NCBI GenBank assembly: GCA_021018815.1
Contig: JAITYX010000012.1
Coordinates: 6,373,001 to 6,437,000, forward strand
Direction: 5' to 3'
DNA: 64,000 bases
Source: Talinum fruticosum
Lineage: Eukaryota > Streptophyta > Magnoliopsida > Caryophyllales > Talinaceae
The translations under genes were made by a program, and so were the position numbers. Under the pieces are notes generated by a model that saw nothing but the letters and a program-made list of their open reading frames with translations, had not been told where the DNA came from and did not search any database. Numbering within the stretch: the first letter of the stretch is position 1; each line of letters starts with the position of its first letter. This document shows, one piece after another, positions 1 through 12,329 of this stretch.

Positions 1-87
1 ATCTCCCAAATTTTTTAAAAAATTATTTTCGAATTTTTGATAAACTTTTCTTAAGGTTTCAAAAGACTAAACTTGACAATGTCCTCA

Positions 88-360
88 CACTACTAGAAAA
101 CCGAGGAATAGCGACGGAAATTTGTCACATAGTGATGGATTTTCAAAAATAGCGACGGATTATTTTTGTTGCTATAAACCGGGCCGCTAAAATTTAGCGA
201 CGGAAATTACCGAATCCGTCACTAATTAGCGACGGAACAACGACGGAAATGCCTTCGTAGCCGATGCAATTCGGCGACGAATTACATTTTCCGTCGCTGA
301 ATTTAGCGATGGAATTTCCAGTAATTCCGTCGCTATTCCGTCGCTATGTGTGCGGAATTC
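88..360. repeat. CACTA 3' terminal inverted repeat and subterminal repeats
   Basis: The TIR CACTACTAGAAAA is followed by at least six imperfect copies of AGCGACGGAAAT or its complement, spaced 20-45 bp between 110 and 350. In En/Spm such short subterminal repeats are the binding sites of TNPA, so these are the presumed binding sites of the TNPA-like product encoded in the element. Confidence 0.85.
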
Positions 361-639
361 CAAAATAGCTTTTTCTAATTCTTCGTTAACCTAGTACAAA
401 AAAATGTGAATACAAATCCAACATTCACATATGTGACAGCTTACATTTGACATTTACATATGCCACAAACTATTCATCCAAGTTGGATATACAAATTCAA
501 CATAAAGTTCACAATCATAAACAATCCAAACATATTTACAACCAATTCACAAGTTCACAAAAACAACCATACAAAAGTTCACAATCAACCATAAACACAT
601 TATAGAAAAGTTCACAAACGCAAAAGTTCCGATGATAAC

Positions 640-2496
640 GAATTCGGTGGTCCTCACTCTTCCTCTTCCTCTTCCTCTTCCTCTTGTGGTTGTACTCGAT
701 CTACTGGTGAGATCCGGATGCTTGCTGAGATTTCATAAATTCAATGAAGCGTGCTATTGGCTCAGCGAAACTATCCACCTTTTCTTTGAGCTGCCTATTT
801 TCCAACCCAAGCACACGAGCATGTTCAATCCATTGATGTAACTCGAAGTTAAGTTATGCACTATTGCTCTCAAATTTGAGTCATTTGGAGTAGCAGACTT
901 TCAGTGATTTGAAGAACATGGTGGTTTTTAAGTTTTTAGCCTCGGATCCAAGTCCATAAATGCGACCTTTGTTGTTCGCATTGGCTTTCACCCACAACTC
1001 ATATTGCGAAGGGGTGGACACACAATCCTCGAAGAGTTAGGGTCATTAGTAGAAGGTTGAGTGTTTTGCAACTCTTCCCACTTTTTTTCAAACTTTTCTT
1101 GAATAATATATAAATTTTTGAGGCATGTAACTATCACAGGTTGTCAAAGAAGACCATATATTGAAAAATATGAAAATTGCATATATAAGGTAACTCGCAT
1201 AAATGGCCTTGGATTTCCGGTCAACCCATTTGTCCTTTTTGTCCTGTGGGTTCGTGAAAATAGTTGGGTCGGTAGAGGAAGAACTCCTTTAAGCTCCTTC
1301 ATCTAAATACAAAAAAGTTAGTAGAGATTCAATTTACTAATATGAACATGTTAATAGTTGCATGCGTAATCACTAAAGGGGTATGTACCAATCGCGCTTA
1401 TGCTCCGTCATAGGGATTGAGCCACAAGTATGGAGTGATGAACCAAGTCCACCTTGATCAAGCATTACGGTTTTTTGAGCCCGCTCACGTAACTTCTTGT
1501 ACTTAGCAGCTTCCCAATATTCTAACAACTCTTGCCAGTAGTTGTCACCCAACCATTTCGGCTTCATCTTATTTTTCCTTGCTTTCAAGCATGAAGTCCT
1601 TCAATCGATCACTTCTTTTCTTCTCAAAATTTCTTCTTATTTGGACTTTATCGGTTGGAGACCAAGTGTAAAATTTTTGTATAAATGAAAAAGTAGTTTA
1701 TAAGTTATGAAATTATAATATAATGCTCAAACATACACAATAAGTCATTATCTTAACCTCAAATTCGTAAAACTAAAGATTTGTCATTACCTTGAACTAA
1801 GAAAACCACAGATCACGTTATGATCGAGGAACTTTACCCCATGTAGGCCATGCTCCGTCAAACTTACTTTGGAAGACGTGGGAAATCGTGCCCATAACTT
1901 TATTAATGGGGAATAACCTAATCAAGAAACATATAAAACAATTAGTTATACTATTCTACTATCAAGCTTAATTTATTTTATTACTTATTATCACACTTAC
2001 CCTTCACCATCCGGCTCAATCCGAATCTTTTCCCTGCTGCTAGCATTGCTTGATTCAAGACTAGCATGCTCGTTGCTCGCATCGCTGGCCCATCATTTGT
2101 AGACCTTTGTGGTGGCCTTTGTTCGGGACCAACGTGGATGTGTGGTATAAGGGTCGTACCATATTGGTTATATGTGTACGTATGGGGCGGGTTTGAGTAC
2201 ATATGAGCATGTTGAGAATATGGAGGGTTTGGGATGAAAGACCCACCCATTGGACTTTGCATGTGCGGGTTGGTTGGAGGTTGGAAATAAGGAGGGTTGG
2301 GAATGAATGACCCACCTATTGCAGCTTGGTCGTAAGGGAGTGTGGAGATAGTGCTCTACCTATAGGAGACTGAAGGTAAGGAGCATTTTGATGGGGCCTA
2401 GAAGTGCTTACATCATTACCTTCATCATCGGTATTGACGTTTCTAGCCCTTCTCCGAGTAGCCGATCTTTTCGACCTGCCTCTACCTCGCTCCATA
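640..2496 (-). pseudogene. TNPA-like CACTA accessory transposase gene (Transposase_24 / PF03004-like), degraded
   Basis: Reading leftward from ATG near 2496 there is a basic Arg-rich start (MERGRGRSKR), then a Pro/Gly/Tyr-rich segment (about 2330-1985). At 1680-1375 is the recognisable domain: WSPTDKVQIRRNFEKK, then PKWLGDNYW and LLEYWEAAKY, then GSIPMTEHKRDW. This matches the pattern of the plant Ptta/En/Spm TNPA family. Downstream (1310-640) come a weak C-terminal part and a low-complexity end, a TCC/TCT-repeat on the plus strand at 655-690. At least one frame change near 2330, and probably introns, separate the pieces. In CACTA elements TNPA binds the subterminal repeats and helps bring the ends together. 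Confidence 0.75.
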
Positions 2497-2749
2497 TGTC
2501 CTAACATAAACAACATAAAAACATTGTTAAACATCCAACGGTTAAAGTGATTCAATATAAAACAACATATAAACATTAGTAAACATATAAACATGTAAGC
2601 GTTAGATATAAATATTCTTGTATTAAGAAAATATGCTTCAATTGTTTCACCTTCATTACATTAATAAGAATTCATTTGATTACAACATAAATTAAAGTGA
2701 TTCAATATAAAACAACATAAAAAGAACATCATCAACTAGCCATCATCCT

Positions 2750-5700
2750 CATCATCATCTCTTGTCACTATCCTCTTCGTCATCATTGAATATGAGATGT
2801 TCTTCTTCCTCATCGGTGATGTTATCATCATCTCATTCACCTTCCACATCTTCTTCACTATCCTCTTCTTCATTAACATCCTCAATCCCATCTTCTTGGT
2901 TTAAAATAACATCATCAACTAATTCTTCGTTGATATTGAGTTATCAACCAAAGTATCCAGCAAAGCTTCCATTATAGGATCGACTATAACCATATTATCC
3001 TCTTGGAATGCAAGAGGAATAGTATATTGGTCATCAACTATGTCCCTTGGTTTTGCTGCCACTACGACGAACCAACTCAGCTTTTCTCTAGGGACCCCTT
3101 GTGGATATGACATATAATACACCCGAGTTGCAAGTATCAGCAAAAATGAAAGGATCGTACTTACGATAACGCCTTGTACGATGCACTTCAACGTACGAAC
3201 CTAAATTTATGGTACCGAGTACCCTAAGGATGACTAGGGTCAAACCAATCGCATTTAAACAACACACACCTTTTTATTGGTTCACCAACATATTCAACTT
3301 CAACTACTTCTTGCAAGAGGCCATAGTAATTATTTTCAACATGTCCTCCATCAGTTCCTTTCACACGAACACCATAATTGAAGGTCATCCTCCCTTCATT
3401 TCAAGCCTCAGCATGAAATAACATTCCATTCACTGTGTATGCTGTCCATGTTTTCACTCTCCTTAAAGGACCTTAAGCTAATTACATCAAGTAAACATGC
3501 TTGTCATCATGATATACTCGATAACAATGAATCCGTGTCAATAACATAGTATTGGTTTAGTTTGTTAAAATTGAAAATCGAATACTAATAAATTTGAGGC
3601 ATGAGCATTATGTCTTAATATATGATACTCACAGCTCTTTTGAACCAATCTTCGAACTCACTTTCCACCATTGCATCAATTGCAAGATCACTTACATCAG
3701 CATACATAGCTCGTTTTGGTCTTCGAAGAGACCGAGTTTAAATTATTTATTAATATGACATCATCGTTACGAAAAAATTAATTGAAATGAGTGTTGTATA
3801 AGACAAGATAAACTCACTCAAGGTAAGGTTTAACTTCGAACAGCTTCAAGTAAAACATAGACAAGTGCAGCTGTCTTTTCCTTATCATCAAGGAAACATG
3901 GAGTGAACTTCCCAATTGGAGCACTTTCTGGTATGAATACCGAAAGAGTAGGATGGTGGTATGGAACTTCACTCCCTCATTTCGTCGACTTCTATTGTAC
4001 ATACAAGGCACGTTAGAGCAGAAATCATAAGATGCAAAATGTGTTTCTTCAAATCATGCATATTTTTCAACGATACTCCCTTCGAGCTTCGATTTGTTTC
4101 CTATGGATCTCTTCAATCGGCCAAATAACCTCTCAAATGGATACATCCACCGGTATTGTACCGACCACCCAATTTTGCTTCCTCCGCCAAGTAAACAGGC
4201 AAGTGTTCCATCACATTGAAGAACCCGAGACGAAATATTGTTTCCAATTTACAAAGTGTTATTGAAATATTTGGATGCATTTGCTCTAACTCCTCATCCC
4301 GTAAAACGGATGAGCAAAGGTTCTTGAAGAACTCACTAATTTCAATAAGAGGCGCTAAAACCTTGTCCTGGAGTGCACTAAATGCTATTGAAGAAGACTC
4401 TCCATGAAAACATGACAATCATGACTTTTCATGCTATGGAACTAGTGGAGTTTGGGTCTACAAGGTATGAAATGTTAGAACAATAATCATCCGGCATTTT
4501 CAACTCTCTTGCCCATTCACATATTGCCCTCTTCTGCTCCAACATCAACACATTTTTACCTTCGGTTTGAGAATTTTACCATTTAGTCCATGCTTTAAAT
4601 TCAACTCCACAAGATCACATAACTCTTCCAAATCCATTCTTGCCTTGATATCATCCTTTGTTTTCCTAGGAATATCCATAACAGTGTTAATTATATTCTC
4701 AAAAAGTTCTTTTCAATGTGCATCACATCTAAGTTGTGGCGAAGCAATTGATCTTTCGAATATGGAAGCTCCCAAAATATGCTTTGTTTTGTCCAATTAT
4801 GATCCTTTTTGAACCTCAAAATGTTGATTTCCTGCTCTTCTGTTACTTTGGGAAAGTTTTCAACCCATTGTTTTATTTTTTCCCCGTATATCGACGAGGA
4901 GGACCCGAATGTACGATTTTTCCTTTTGTAAACGCTGTGTTATTCCTTCGAAACACATGACTTCGTGCCAAAAACCCCGATGGAAATTAAACCATGAAAA
5001 TTTTTGCCCATTTCTAAGTTTTAATGCTTTTTGTCGATTCATACATACCGGGCATGACATGGCACCATGAGTACTCCATCCGGACAACATACCGTATGCC
5101 AGGAAATCATTAATGGTCCACATCAATGCAGACTTCATGAGAAAGTTCTCACCTTTTGAAATATCATATGTTTCCACACCATCTTCCCATAGTGTTTTCA
5201 ACTTGTCAATAAGAGGCCGCAAATACACATCAATTTTATTTTTCGGATTTGTAGGCCCTGGTATGATGCATGCTAAGAACATATAAGGCATCGTCATGCA
5301 TAATTCCGATGATAGATTATAGGGCGTAACAACGACTAGCCTGATTGAATAAGACCTTGAAAGTTGGCTGAATGGATTAAACCCATCCGCGCACAAACCA
5401 AGTCTAATATTTCTAGGCTCAGCACCAAATTCGGGGTGAACTCTATCAAAATGTTTCCATGCTTCACCATTCGAAGGATGACAAAGGACACCATCCTCTC
5501 TTACATTCTCATAATGCCATCTCATGTGCTCGCTGTGGTTTTTGAAGCAAACAAGTACTGAAGTCTTGGTATTAATAGCAAGTAATGCATCCTTGCAAAC
5601 GGAGCCCTTTGACTTTTTCCTTGTCTTTCCCTTTGAAGCTTCCATCTCGCATGACCACAAAACTTCCATGAATCAAGATTAATGTCCTCTTTGTAGAAAA

Positions 5701-6429
5701 ACATGCAACCTTTTCAACAACAATCAATTTTTTGAACATCCATCCCAAGATTTTTAATGACCTTCTTTGCATGGTGAATGCCACGAGGAACTTGGTTATC
5801 GGGGGATAAATCTCCTTCATAAGTTGAGTAATCTCATTAAAGCAATTTTGAGGCATGTTGTAGTCGGATTTGATGCTCAATAGTCTAATGGTGGCGCATA
5901 ACTCAGTGTGAGTTTCATTTCCTACCCACCAAGGTCGTTGTGCAGCCTCAATCATATTAAAGAAAGTTTGGGCATTGGTATTTGGAGGCTCACTTGTAGA
6001 GCCTTGATTTTAGATCATGGCATATGTGACCATATCATTCATACGATCGATATTTGATTCTACATCGCAGTGGTTCATATGATTGGAGCCACTTTCGTCA
6101 TTGAATATGTTAGAAGTCATACCACCATCCTCATGTAAATGAGAATCTATTTCTCCATAACTAGTCCAATACCAATAGTTTGGAAGAAAACCATATTGAT
6201 AAAGGTGTAACTTAACTTCATTGGGATCCTTATACTTCCGATTTTTGCATTTGCGACATGGACATCTATATTGTTGATTATGTACAAATTTTGATTGACT
6301 TCTAGCATGTACATCAAACTCCTCAACCCCGTCTAAAAACTCTTGTCTATACCCAACTCTAACTGGTAATAACCTAGGATACATCCATCTACGATGCGTA
6401 GGCCCGTCCATATATATTCTAATTGACAT
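2750..6429 (-). pseudogene. TNP2-like CACTA transposase, degraded
   Basis: The start is ATG at 6429. About 6400-6190 holds the transposase-associated N-terminal domain (WMYPR, CPCRKCKN zinc motif, HLYQYGF). About 5440-4870 is the TNP2 catalytic core (GLCADGFNPF, then MSCPVCM). About 4330-4050 is the DUF4218-type domain (ITLCKLETIF, then HLPVYLAEEAKLGG). About 3190-2990 is a DUF4216-type block ending in PRDIVDD, followed by a very acidic C-terminus down to 2750 (EEEDSEEDVEGE). A one-base loss relative to frame near 4165 breaks the DUF4218 domain, and further frame changes occur near 5570-5700 and 3800-4010. TNP2 cuts and joins the element ends. The domain order is that of a full-length family member, so this was once an autonomous copy. 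Confidence 0.85.
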
Positions 6430-7040
6430 TTAACAATTTATTAAATTATTAGTTAGTAATCAATACATGGAGATGTTATGATTACATTTCTTCTATAATG
6501 AACATAATATTTATAACCATTATGCATTGAACATATACTTTTCTTATACATAAATTTCTTTAATTTCTATATTTTACTCTTAATTATTTATTTCATCATT
6601 AAACTAACCATACCTAATTAGCATAAATAAACTCATACAAATATAATTGATTACATAATTTCTACCTAATTAGTATAAAATAACTCACACACAATTATAA
6701 TTTATAAAATTATTTCAAAATTTACAACAATAATTTCATTTATAATTTCACACAAGTAACCACTATTCATTAATAATTTGTCAAATGTTCAATAAATTTA
6801 TAAATAAACCACAAACAATTGCACATATATAAATCACAAATAACATTTACTTCAACTTCAACAATAATTTCCAACAAATCTAACCTCACATACTTTAAAC
6901 AACACAACATCTATACATAAATAACACAATTGCACATTTTTCTTTTCAAATTCATTCACAAACAACATAAATTTGCAGCAAATTATATAAAATCATCAAT
7001 TTGTACTAAATTATTGAAAACCCTGAATCTAATAACAATA
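6430..7040. other. AT-rich leader or intron of CACTA element, no gene
   Basis: Very AT-rich, without coding potential on either strand. It lies between the first recognisable TNP2 coding exon and the GC-rich 5' region of the element, so it is probably a 5' untranslated region or leader intron. Confidence 0.4.
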
Positions 7041-7044
7041 AACA

Positions 7045-7350
7045 AAACAATACCTTCAAACTAGGCGGCGCGATGGCAATAAGGCGGCGGCGACGGCGAC
7101 CTCGACCTCCTCTAGGCGGCAGCGGCGGCGCCAAGGGGCGGGAGCAACCAAGGAGAACTCACCCGTCTAGGCGGCGGCGTATGGAAGCGGGGCGGACGGA
7201 TCGACCAGTAGCCGGTGGGGGTTGTGGACGCGTGGTGGTGGGATGGGCACTCTCGCTCACAAAATCGCTCGCACTCCTCTCTCTCTCTACTTTCGGGTTC
7301 CTCGGTCCGCCAAAAGGCCGGATCTCGAATTTTATTAGCGACGTAACAGC
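7045..7350 (-). promoter_or_regulatory. GC-rich 5' region of CACTA element, likely transposase promoter/leader
   Basis: An abrupt GC-rich block containing repeated GGCGGCG units, in otherwise AT-rich DNA, directly upstream of the minus-strand TNP2 gene and next to the 5' subterminal repeats. En/Spm has a comparable GC-rich, methylation-sensitive sequence downstream of its promoter. The analogy is inferred from position and composition. The plus-strand Arg/Gly/Pro-rich reading frame here is a composition artefact. Confidence 0.5.
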
Positions 7351-7537
7351 GACGATCTGTTCCATCGCTATCGACTAAATTAATATAATTATACTTTTAT
7401 TTTTTGTTTTTCCTAGATTCATTGTGTGACACGATTGCTATTTTTTGTTAGTTTCCGTTGTTGATTCCGTCGTTGTTTGCCGACTGAACCGTATCCGTCG
7501 CTAATTTCCGTCACTAATTAACAGCTTTGTAGTAGTG
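7325..7537. repeat. CACTA 5' subterminal repeats and terminal inverted repeat
   Basis: Contains TTAGCGACGTAAC, TCCGTCGTT, CCGTCGCTAATTTCCG and GTCACTAATTA, the same motif family as the other end in inverse orientation. It closes with TTTGTAGTAGTG. The terminal repeats match over about 12 bp with one or two mismatches. Confidence 0.8.
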
Positions 7538-7540
7538 TCA

Positions 7541-8639
7541 TTATGAGTAGGAAGAACCTCAAAGGAAAAGAAAAGTAAAAGGAAAACAAATATTTACAAA
7601 ATGAAAAGACGACTCAAGAACAAATAAAGAAAATGACATGACTCAATTATAAAAGAAAATGAGAATAAAATATCAAATATGTACAAAAAAATAAAATAAA
7701 AATAAAAGGAGAATAGATTAGCGAATGATTATACCAGGTTAGGTGTTGGATACACATAAGCCAAAAATCTCTTGAGATCGGTTCAAATGAGAGTTATAAA
7801 GCATCAGCCACTCCATATCAACTCAAGCTTCGTCTCAAATTAAATTTTATTAAAGCATGTAGAAATTTATCAAATCTGCAGGTAGAATTCTAAGCCAAAT
7901 AAAGGTGACAAAAACTAGAGAGTTGATGCCAAAAAGAGTAACATCCAAAATATCAATGCAACACCATTAAGAGCTCGTTTTAGATTGTCAAATTGTTGAG
8001 TCCAAACGTCAAACAAGCGGACATATTCACAATTAACTAACAAATTTGTCCTCAATCTAGAATTTGTCATTACGAATGAGTTGTCTAGGAAGACAAGTAG
8101 GTCTTAATTTGTCCAATTTTTTATTATTAACATGTTTAAGAGTTTGGTTTGAGTCAACCTTACCAGGTATAGAAGTGTTATACTCATAAAGCATGGACTT
8201 AGAGGGTTCTAATTGACGGTTCATCATGATGGGGTCAATAAAAAATGATTCATAATAAACTAAGAAATTATCAAGGTCAATATGTTGAAGATAAACATTC
8301 TTTTCTACTAAGATCTTTAATTAAATAAGTGTGTCATCTTTATTCTCAAAACTAACATGCTCTTTAAGCTTAAGAATCCGTACAACAAGTAGGAGAGAAA
8401 GAATCTATAGAAGATGAAGGTTTTATTGTATCATTAGTATCTTTCTCCTTAGTTTTCTATTTGTAAGAAGAAGAAGCAACAAAGGTCTTTGTGTGAACAC
8501 CATCAGTGGTGTCCTTAGAAGTATTAGATGAACCAATTACTCAAAAAGAAGAGTGAGAATATGAATTTTAGACCAAAGTGTGATGGTATAATCCTTGGTC
8601 ACTCACATAGTTATCAATTCTTGTCTTGACATAAGGGGT
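7541..8639 (-). other. Athila internal region downstream of gag, unassigned
   Basis: On the minus strand this continues the gag reading direction, with broken, moderately open stretches (about 8340-8100) that I cannot match to a protease or RT motif. It is probably the gag-protease linker of the Athila element, interrupted at 7540/85 by the CACTA insertion. No other gene is visible here. Confidence 0.35.
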
Positions 8640-9443
8640 ATAATTGGGTTCACTTTCTTCACAAATGGCTCTCCAAAAGAAGAAAGGGCAGTACTCTTAG
8701 AGTTCACCTCGGGTTGACTAAGAAAAGTTCCTTTAGAGGTAACAAGTTGGGTCAACTATTCAGTTATAGTCTTAATCATTTTTTTCCATGTTATTAAACC
8801 TTTTCATCATGAGTGTAATTAGGAGGTTGGGTTTGAGTAATGAGAAGTGGTGGTTTAGGCACAGCTAGATAAGTCGGCCTCTAGCAAGAAGTAGTAGGAA
8901 ACAAAGTAGGTTGGAGGATGTTGTGACTACAACATTAGGTCCACTACTCCAAGAAAAATTAGGGTGATGTTGTCCACCTTTCACTAAAGGTAGGAGAGTA
9001 AAGGTCAAACTTAGATTTTTGAAATGCAACATTCACCTACGCTTGCTCTTGGCTCGTGGCCAAATAAGGACAAGTATTTAAAATTTGATATAAGCCTTGA
9101 CAATAAGAACATGACACCAAAGAAGTTGGGGAAGATTAGGGTTGAATAGTTAACCCTCTCAACATATTTTCAAGTACAACAACTTTGGAATGAAGATGAC
9201 TCATATCGAAACAACATGAATACCCACCCCCTTTGCTCTTTCATCTCTATTGTTTTCCCATTGCATGGTATTTTTTGCTAAATCCTCTAAAAATTCCTAA
9301 GAAATTACAGGACTTTTAGAAAGAAAACCACATTGACATATAGATTTTGCATGGTCCTAGTCTGTTGGTAAAGTCATTCATAAACAATTTGGAAAAGACG
9401 CCACTATTCTAAATCGTGACGGGGACATTGGGCCAATAAATTC
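8640..9443 (-). pseudogene. Athila-lineage gag, C-terminal half, degraded
   Basis: Reading leftward from 9443: NLLAQCPRHDLE followed by a stop and WRLFQIVYE; a NTMQWENNRDERAKGGGY-like block near 9270; a degraded zinc-knuckle region (SYCQG, then CPYLATSQEQA) near 9080; PNFSWSS near 8960; and GTFLSQPEVNSK near 8730. This order matches Athila gag, in which a CCHC knuckle is followed by a PYSNTYNPGW and HPNFSW block and then a GTLPS-type motif. Several stops and frame changes show it is dead. The upstream half is at 19828-20300, beyond a 10.4 kb insertion. Confidence 0.72.
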
Positions 9444-9555
9444 TTAACACTATGTTTGGATTGGGGTCAAAGGAGGGGAAGGAGGATAATTAACTCCTCT
9501 TCCCCTTGTTTGGGAGATAAACAAGGGGGTGAGGGTGGGGGAACCGTTAGGGCTG

Positions 9556-9672
9556 AGCGGGACCGGTACCGGTCGTTTTGGCCGGACCGGTCCCGGTCCC
9601 GTTGCAACCGGGTCTCGATTTTGGACCCGGACCGGTTGGAACCGGTTCGGGACCGGGTACCCGGTTGCTGTC
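9556..9672. repeat. hAT left subterminal CCGG-rich repeats
   Basis: Dense, partly palindromic array of GGACCGG, ACCGGT and CCCGGTCCC words, followed by a run of 18-20 T at about 9676. Mirrored at 13790-13958. hAT transposases bind subterminal repeats through the BED domain, so these are the presumed binding sites. Confidence 0.75.
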
Positions 9673-10283
9673 CCTTTTTTTTTTTTTTTTTTTTAGTTTT
9701 TCAATTATCATTTTTGTTTTTGTACTTTTTACAATTTTTTGGTAAAATTTTAGCCAATAATTATCCTATATTTTAACTATTTGATTTGCTTTAGAACCCC
9801 GTAACTATAACTAATAATCCAACATTAACACTAAAAATCCACATGCAAAACAAATTACAAGTTTAAATCTTAAAAACATCATGAAAAAAAACATAAAAAA
9901 GTATCAAACAATCCAACATCAACAACGAAAAGAGAGAATCTCCGATCCACAACTTGTTGCCCAACTTGGTGCCCAAGCAGAAAAGAGTCTCTACTCAACT
10001 CTAGATTCTCGTCAAAGTAAAACAAAAAAATAAGAAAGAAGGTTTGAGTAAAAATACAAACTAACCGAAATGAGAGAAATATAATATGATTATGATGATA
10101 GCTTACCTAAGCAAAGGAAAATGAAATAACAGAGGAAGTCTTCATCAATCGCTCATAATGTTATCAATTTCAGTGATATCTCCATCGCCCAAATCTCAAT
10201 ATCAAATAAAAAGATAAGGTTAGAAATCATGATTTAACATATTATTATAAATATCAAAATCAGAATACATATAGTAACATATG

Positions 10284-12328
10284 TTATATAATTACCGCTT
10301 CATATTTCTCCACATCATCCATAAGTTGTTCAACATCAATACAAACTTTGGATGCCCTCAACCAATCTTGAGCACAAATTAAAGTCTCTACAGCTTTGGG
10401 ACCCAAACTACTACGAAACCGATCGAGCACCCTACCGGATGTACTAAATGCGGACTCACTTGACACGGTAGAAACAGTACGACTAGAATATCCCTAGCCA
10501 TCACAGCTAGCACCTTATAAGTGTCGGCATGTTTCTTCCACCACTTTAAGATATCAAAAGTGCCATCCACCTTTTCTCGAGGGGCATCTAGATACACATC
10601 CAACTCTGTTCTTTCAACTACCTCAACATCATCTTCCCCACCATCGTTCCATTGAGAATACAACTCCTTAAGAGTATCATTGTTCAAAGACATCTTTGAA
10701 TGATCAACAGGAATGGGGGAAGAAGAACCATCAACATCATCATTTTCAATATTCATTGAAGAAGAATACGAAACATACAAGCTTTTAAGCACATTATGCA
10801 GACGATCATACACCTTATCCGCTTTTCCAAAGTCATTAGGAAAAAGTTTCCTAAAAGAGAACCTAACAAACTTCAATTTGTAGCGGGGATCAAACACAAC
10901 AAGCAATTAAGACCATAAGATTAGTCTTTGCCCAATCTCCATAATAATCATCAAATTTCTTACGCATTGCCAAGGCCATCTCACGAAGATTAGGGCAAGA
11001 ATCCTTCTCCCATTCTAACAAATTAGTAAGTATGCTCAACAAGTCATGAAAATGCAAATTTGCAGTAACATACAAAGTACCAGACATCCTCTTAGTAGCT
11101 TCATAAAATTGTTGCAAAAACTTTGCCAAAACTCGAGCATTTTCCCAATCCTTTTTCGTTGGAACATTTTCACCAAGTTCATTCTCATAGTTGGAATCAT
11201 CATTTTTAAACCTTTCAAAAGCCTTTTCAAATTTCAAAGCCATGCTCAACATAAGGAAAGTAGAGTTCCACCTTGTGCACACATCCAAACACAAAGACCC
11301 TTTACAAGGGACTTTCACAACTTTAGCACAAGAATCAAACAATGCAGATCTCCCGGTGAACTCCTTATGTATCTAATTGCAGTTCGAATGTTATGAATGG
11401 AACCCTTTACCCTTGCCAAACCATCCCTCACAACCAAATTTAAGACATGAGCTGCACATCTCATATGAAAAAATCACCATTTAAAACAAGTTTCTCACCA
11501 AGATTATCCTTCAAATAACCAACCGCCACATTATTGGAACTAGCATTATCAACAGTCAAACAAGAAAGTTTGTCTTCAATACCCCAGTCAATAACACAAC
11601 TCTCCACAACCTTTCCAATCTCTTTGCCTTTATGACTATCCATCAACTTAAAACTTAAAATCCTCTTGTGCAAATTCCACTCATCATCTATGAAATGTGC
11701 AGTTAAACAAAGATAATTCAAGTTTTGGATTGAAGTCCAACAATCGAGTTGTGAGGGCAATTCTAGATCTCAAACCTCCTAAAATACTTTTCAAGGCATC
11801 TCTCTCACAAATATAAAGCTTTTTACAATCTCTAGCAACAGTGAAGCGAGATGGAACATTGTTTGCAAATTGTGGGACAAGCAACACTAATAAACAACCT
11901 AAATCCTTCACGTTCAACCGATGCAAAAGACATTTCATCAATAATAACCATTTTTGCAACAGCAAGTCTAGTAGCCTCTAGGTCAAATGTCCAATTTGAG
12001 AGAGTAACACTCTCGGTTTGTGGATCTCTACATAAAGAAAGCTTTTTTGCTTTTTATCCACATTGAAAGGATACTTAGGACATGATTGTAAATGTTTTCT
12101 TAGAGTAGAGGTCCCATTATTAGGGTTGGCAGATAATACCTTGCCACAATACTTGCATTTAGCTTTCTCGATCTTTTTGGTTATTGGACTGATTATGTCT
12201 TCAAAATGATCCCAATATGGGGATTTCCTCTTGCCACCAACTTTCACACCCTGTTTCTTTGATTTGACTGTACCGTAAATTGCATCACTTTGGTCTTCCA
12301 AATTGATATGTTCTTCGATGTCGTCCAT
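10284..12328 (-). pseudogene. hAT transposase (BED zinc finger, RNase H-like core, hAT C-terminal dimerisation), frameshifted
   Basis: Start ATG at 12328. Residues about 39-86 form the BED finger (WDHF, CKYCGK, TSTLRKHLQSC). Then come an IDEMSF-type block near 11940, VARDCKKLY near 11835, WTSIQNLNYLCLTAHFIDDEW near 11730-11670, TVDNASSNN near 11555, RWNSTFLML near 11270, DPRYKL near 10885, ELDVYL near 10600 and the dimerisation motif SSESAFSTSGRVLDRFRSSL near 10465-10406. Family members of this type (RICESLEEPER/zinc-finger BED) are about 650-700 residues, and all the expected blocks are present. Frame changes near 11970, 11885, 11750, 11450, 10900 and 10480 disable this copy, but the motifs are well preserved, suggesting a fairly recent death. 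Confidence 0.9.
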
Positions 12329-12329
12329 T

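Larger units (their letters stand above)
88..7537 (-). mobile_element. CACTA (En/Spm) DNA transposon, complete termini, two degraded genes
   Basis: The element begins CACTACTAGAAAA at 88 and ends TTTGTAGTAGTG at 7537. It is flanked by the identical 3-bp target duplication TCA at 85-87 and 7538-7540. CACTA termini and 3-bp duplications are diagnostic of the superfamily. Both ends carry many copies of an AGCGACGGAAAT-like subterminal motif. Two genes lie on the minus strand: a TNP2-like transposase (about 6429-2750) and a TNPA-like gene (about 2496-640). The 5' end is therefore at 7537, beside a GC-rich leader. Frameshifts and stops in both genes make the copy probably non-autonomous now. Confidence 0.93.

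Noticed and set aside
1118..1306. Plus-strand 62-codon frame
   Set aside because: It overlaps the C-terminal region of the minus-strand TNPA-like gene and has no independent support.
7073..7378. Arg/Gly/Pro-rich plus-strand frame of 101 codons
   Set aside because: It lies in the GC-rich leader of the CACTA element with no conserved motif; composition explains it.
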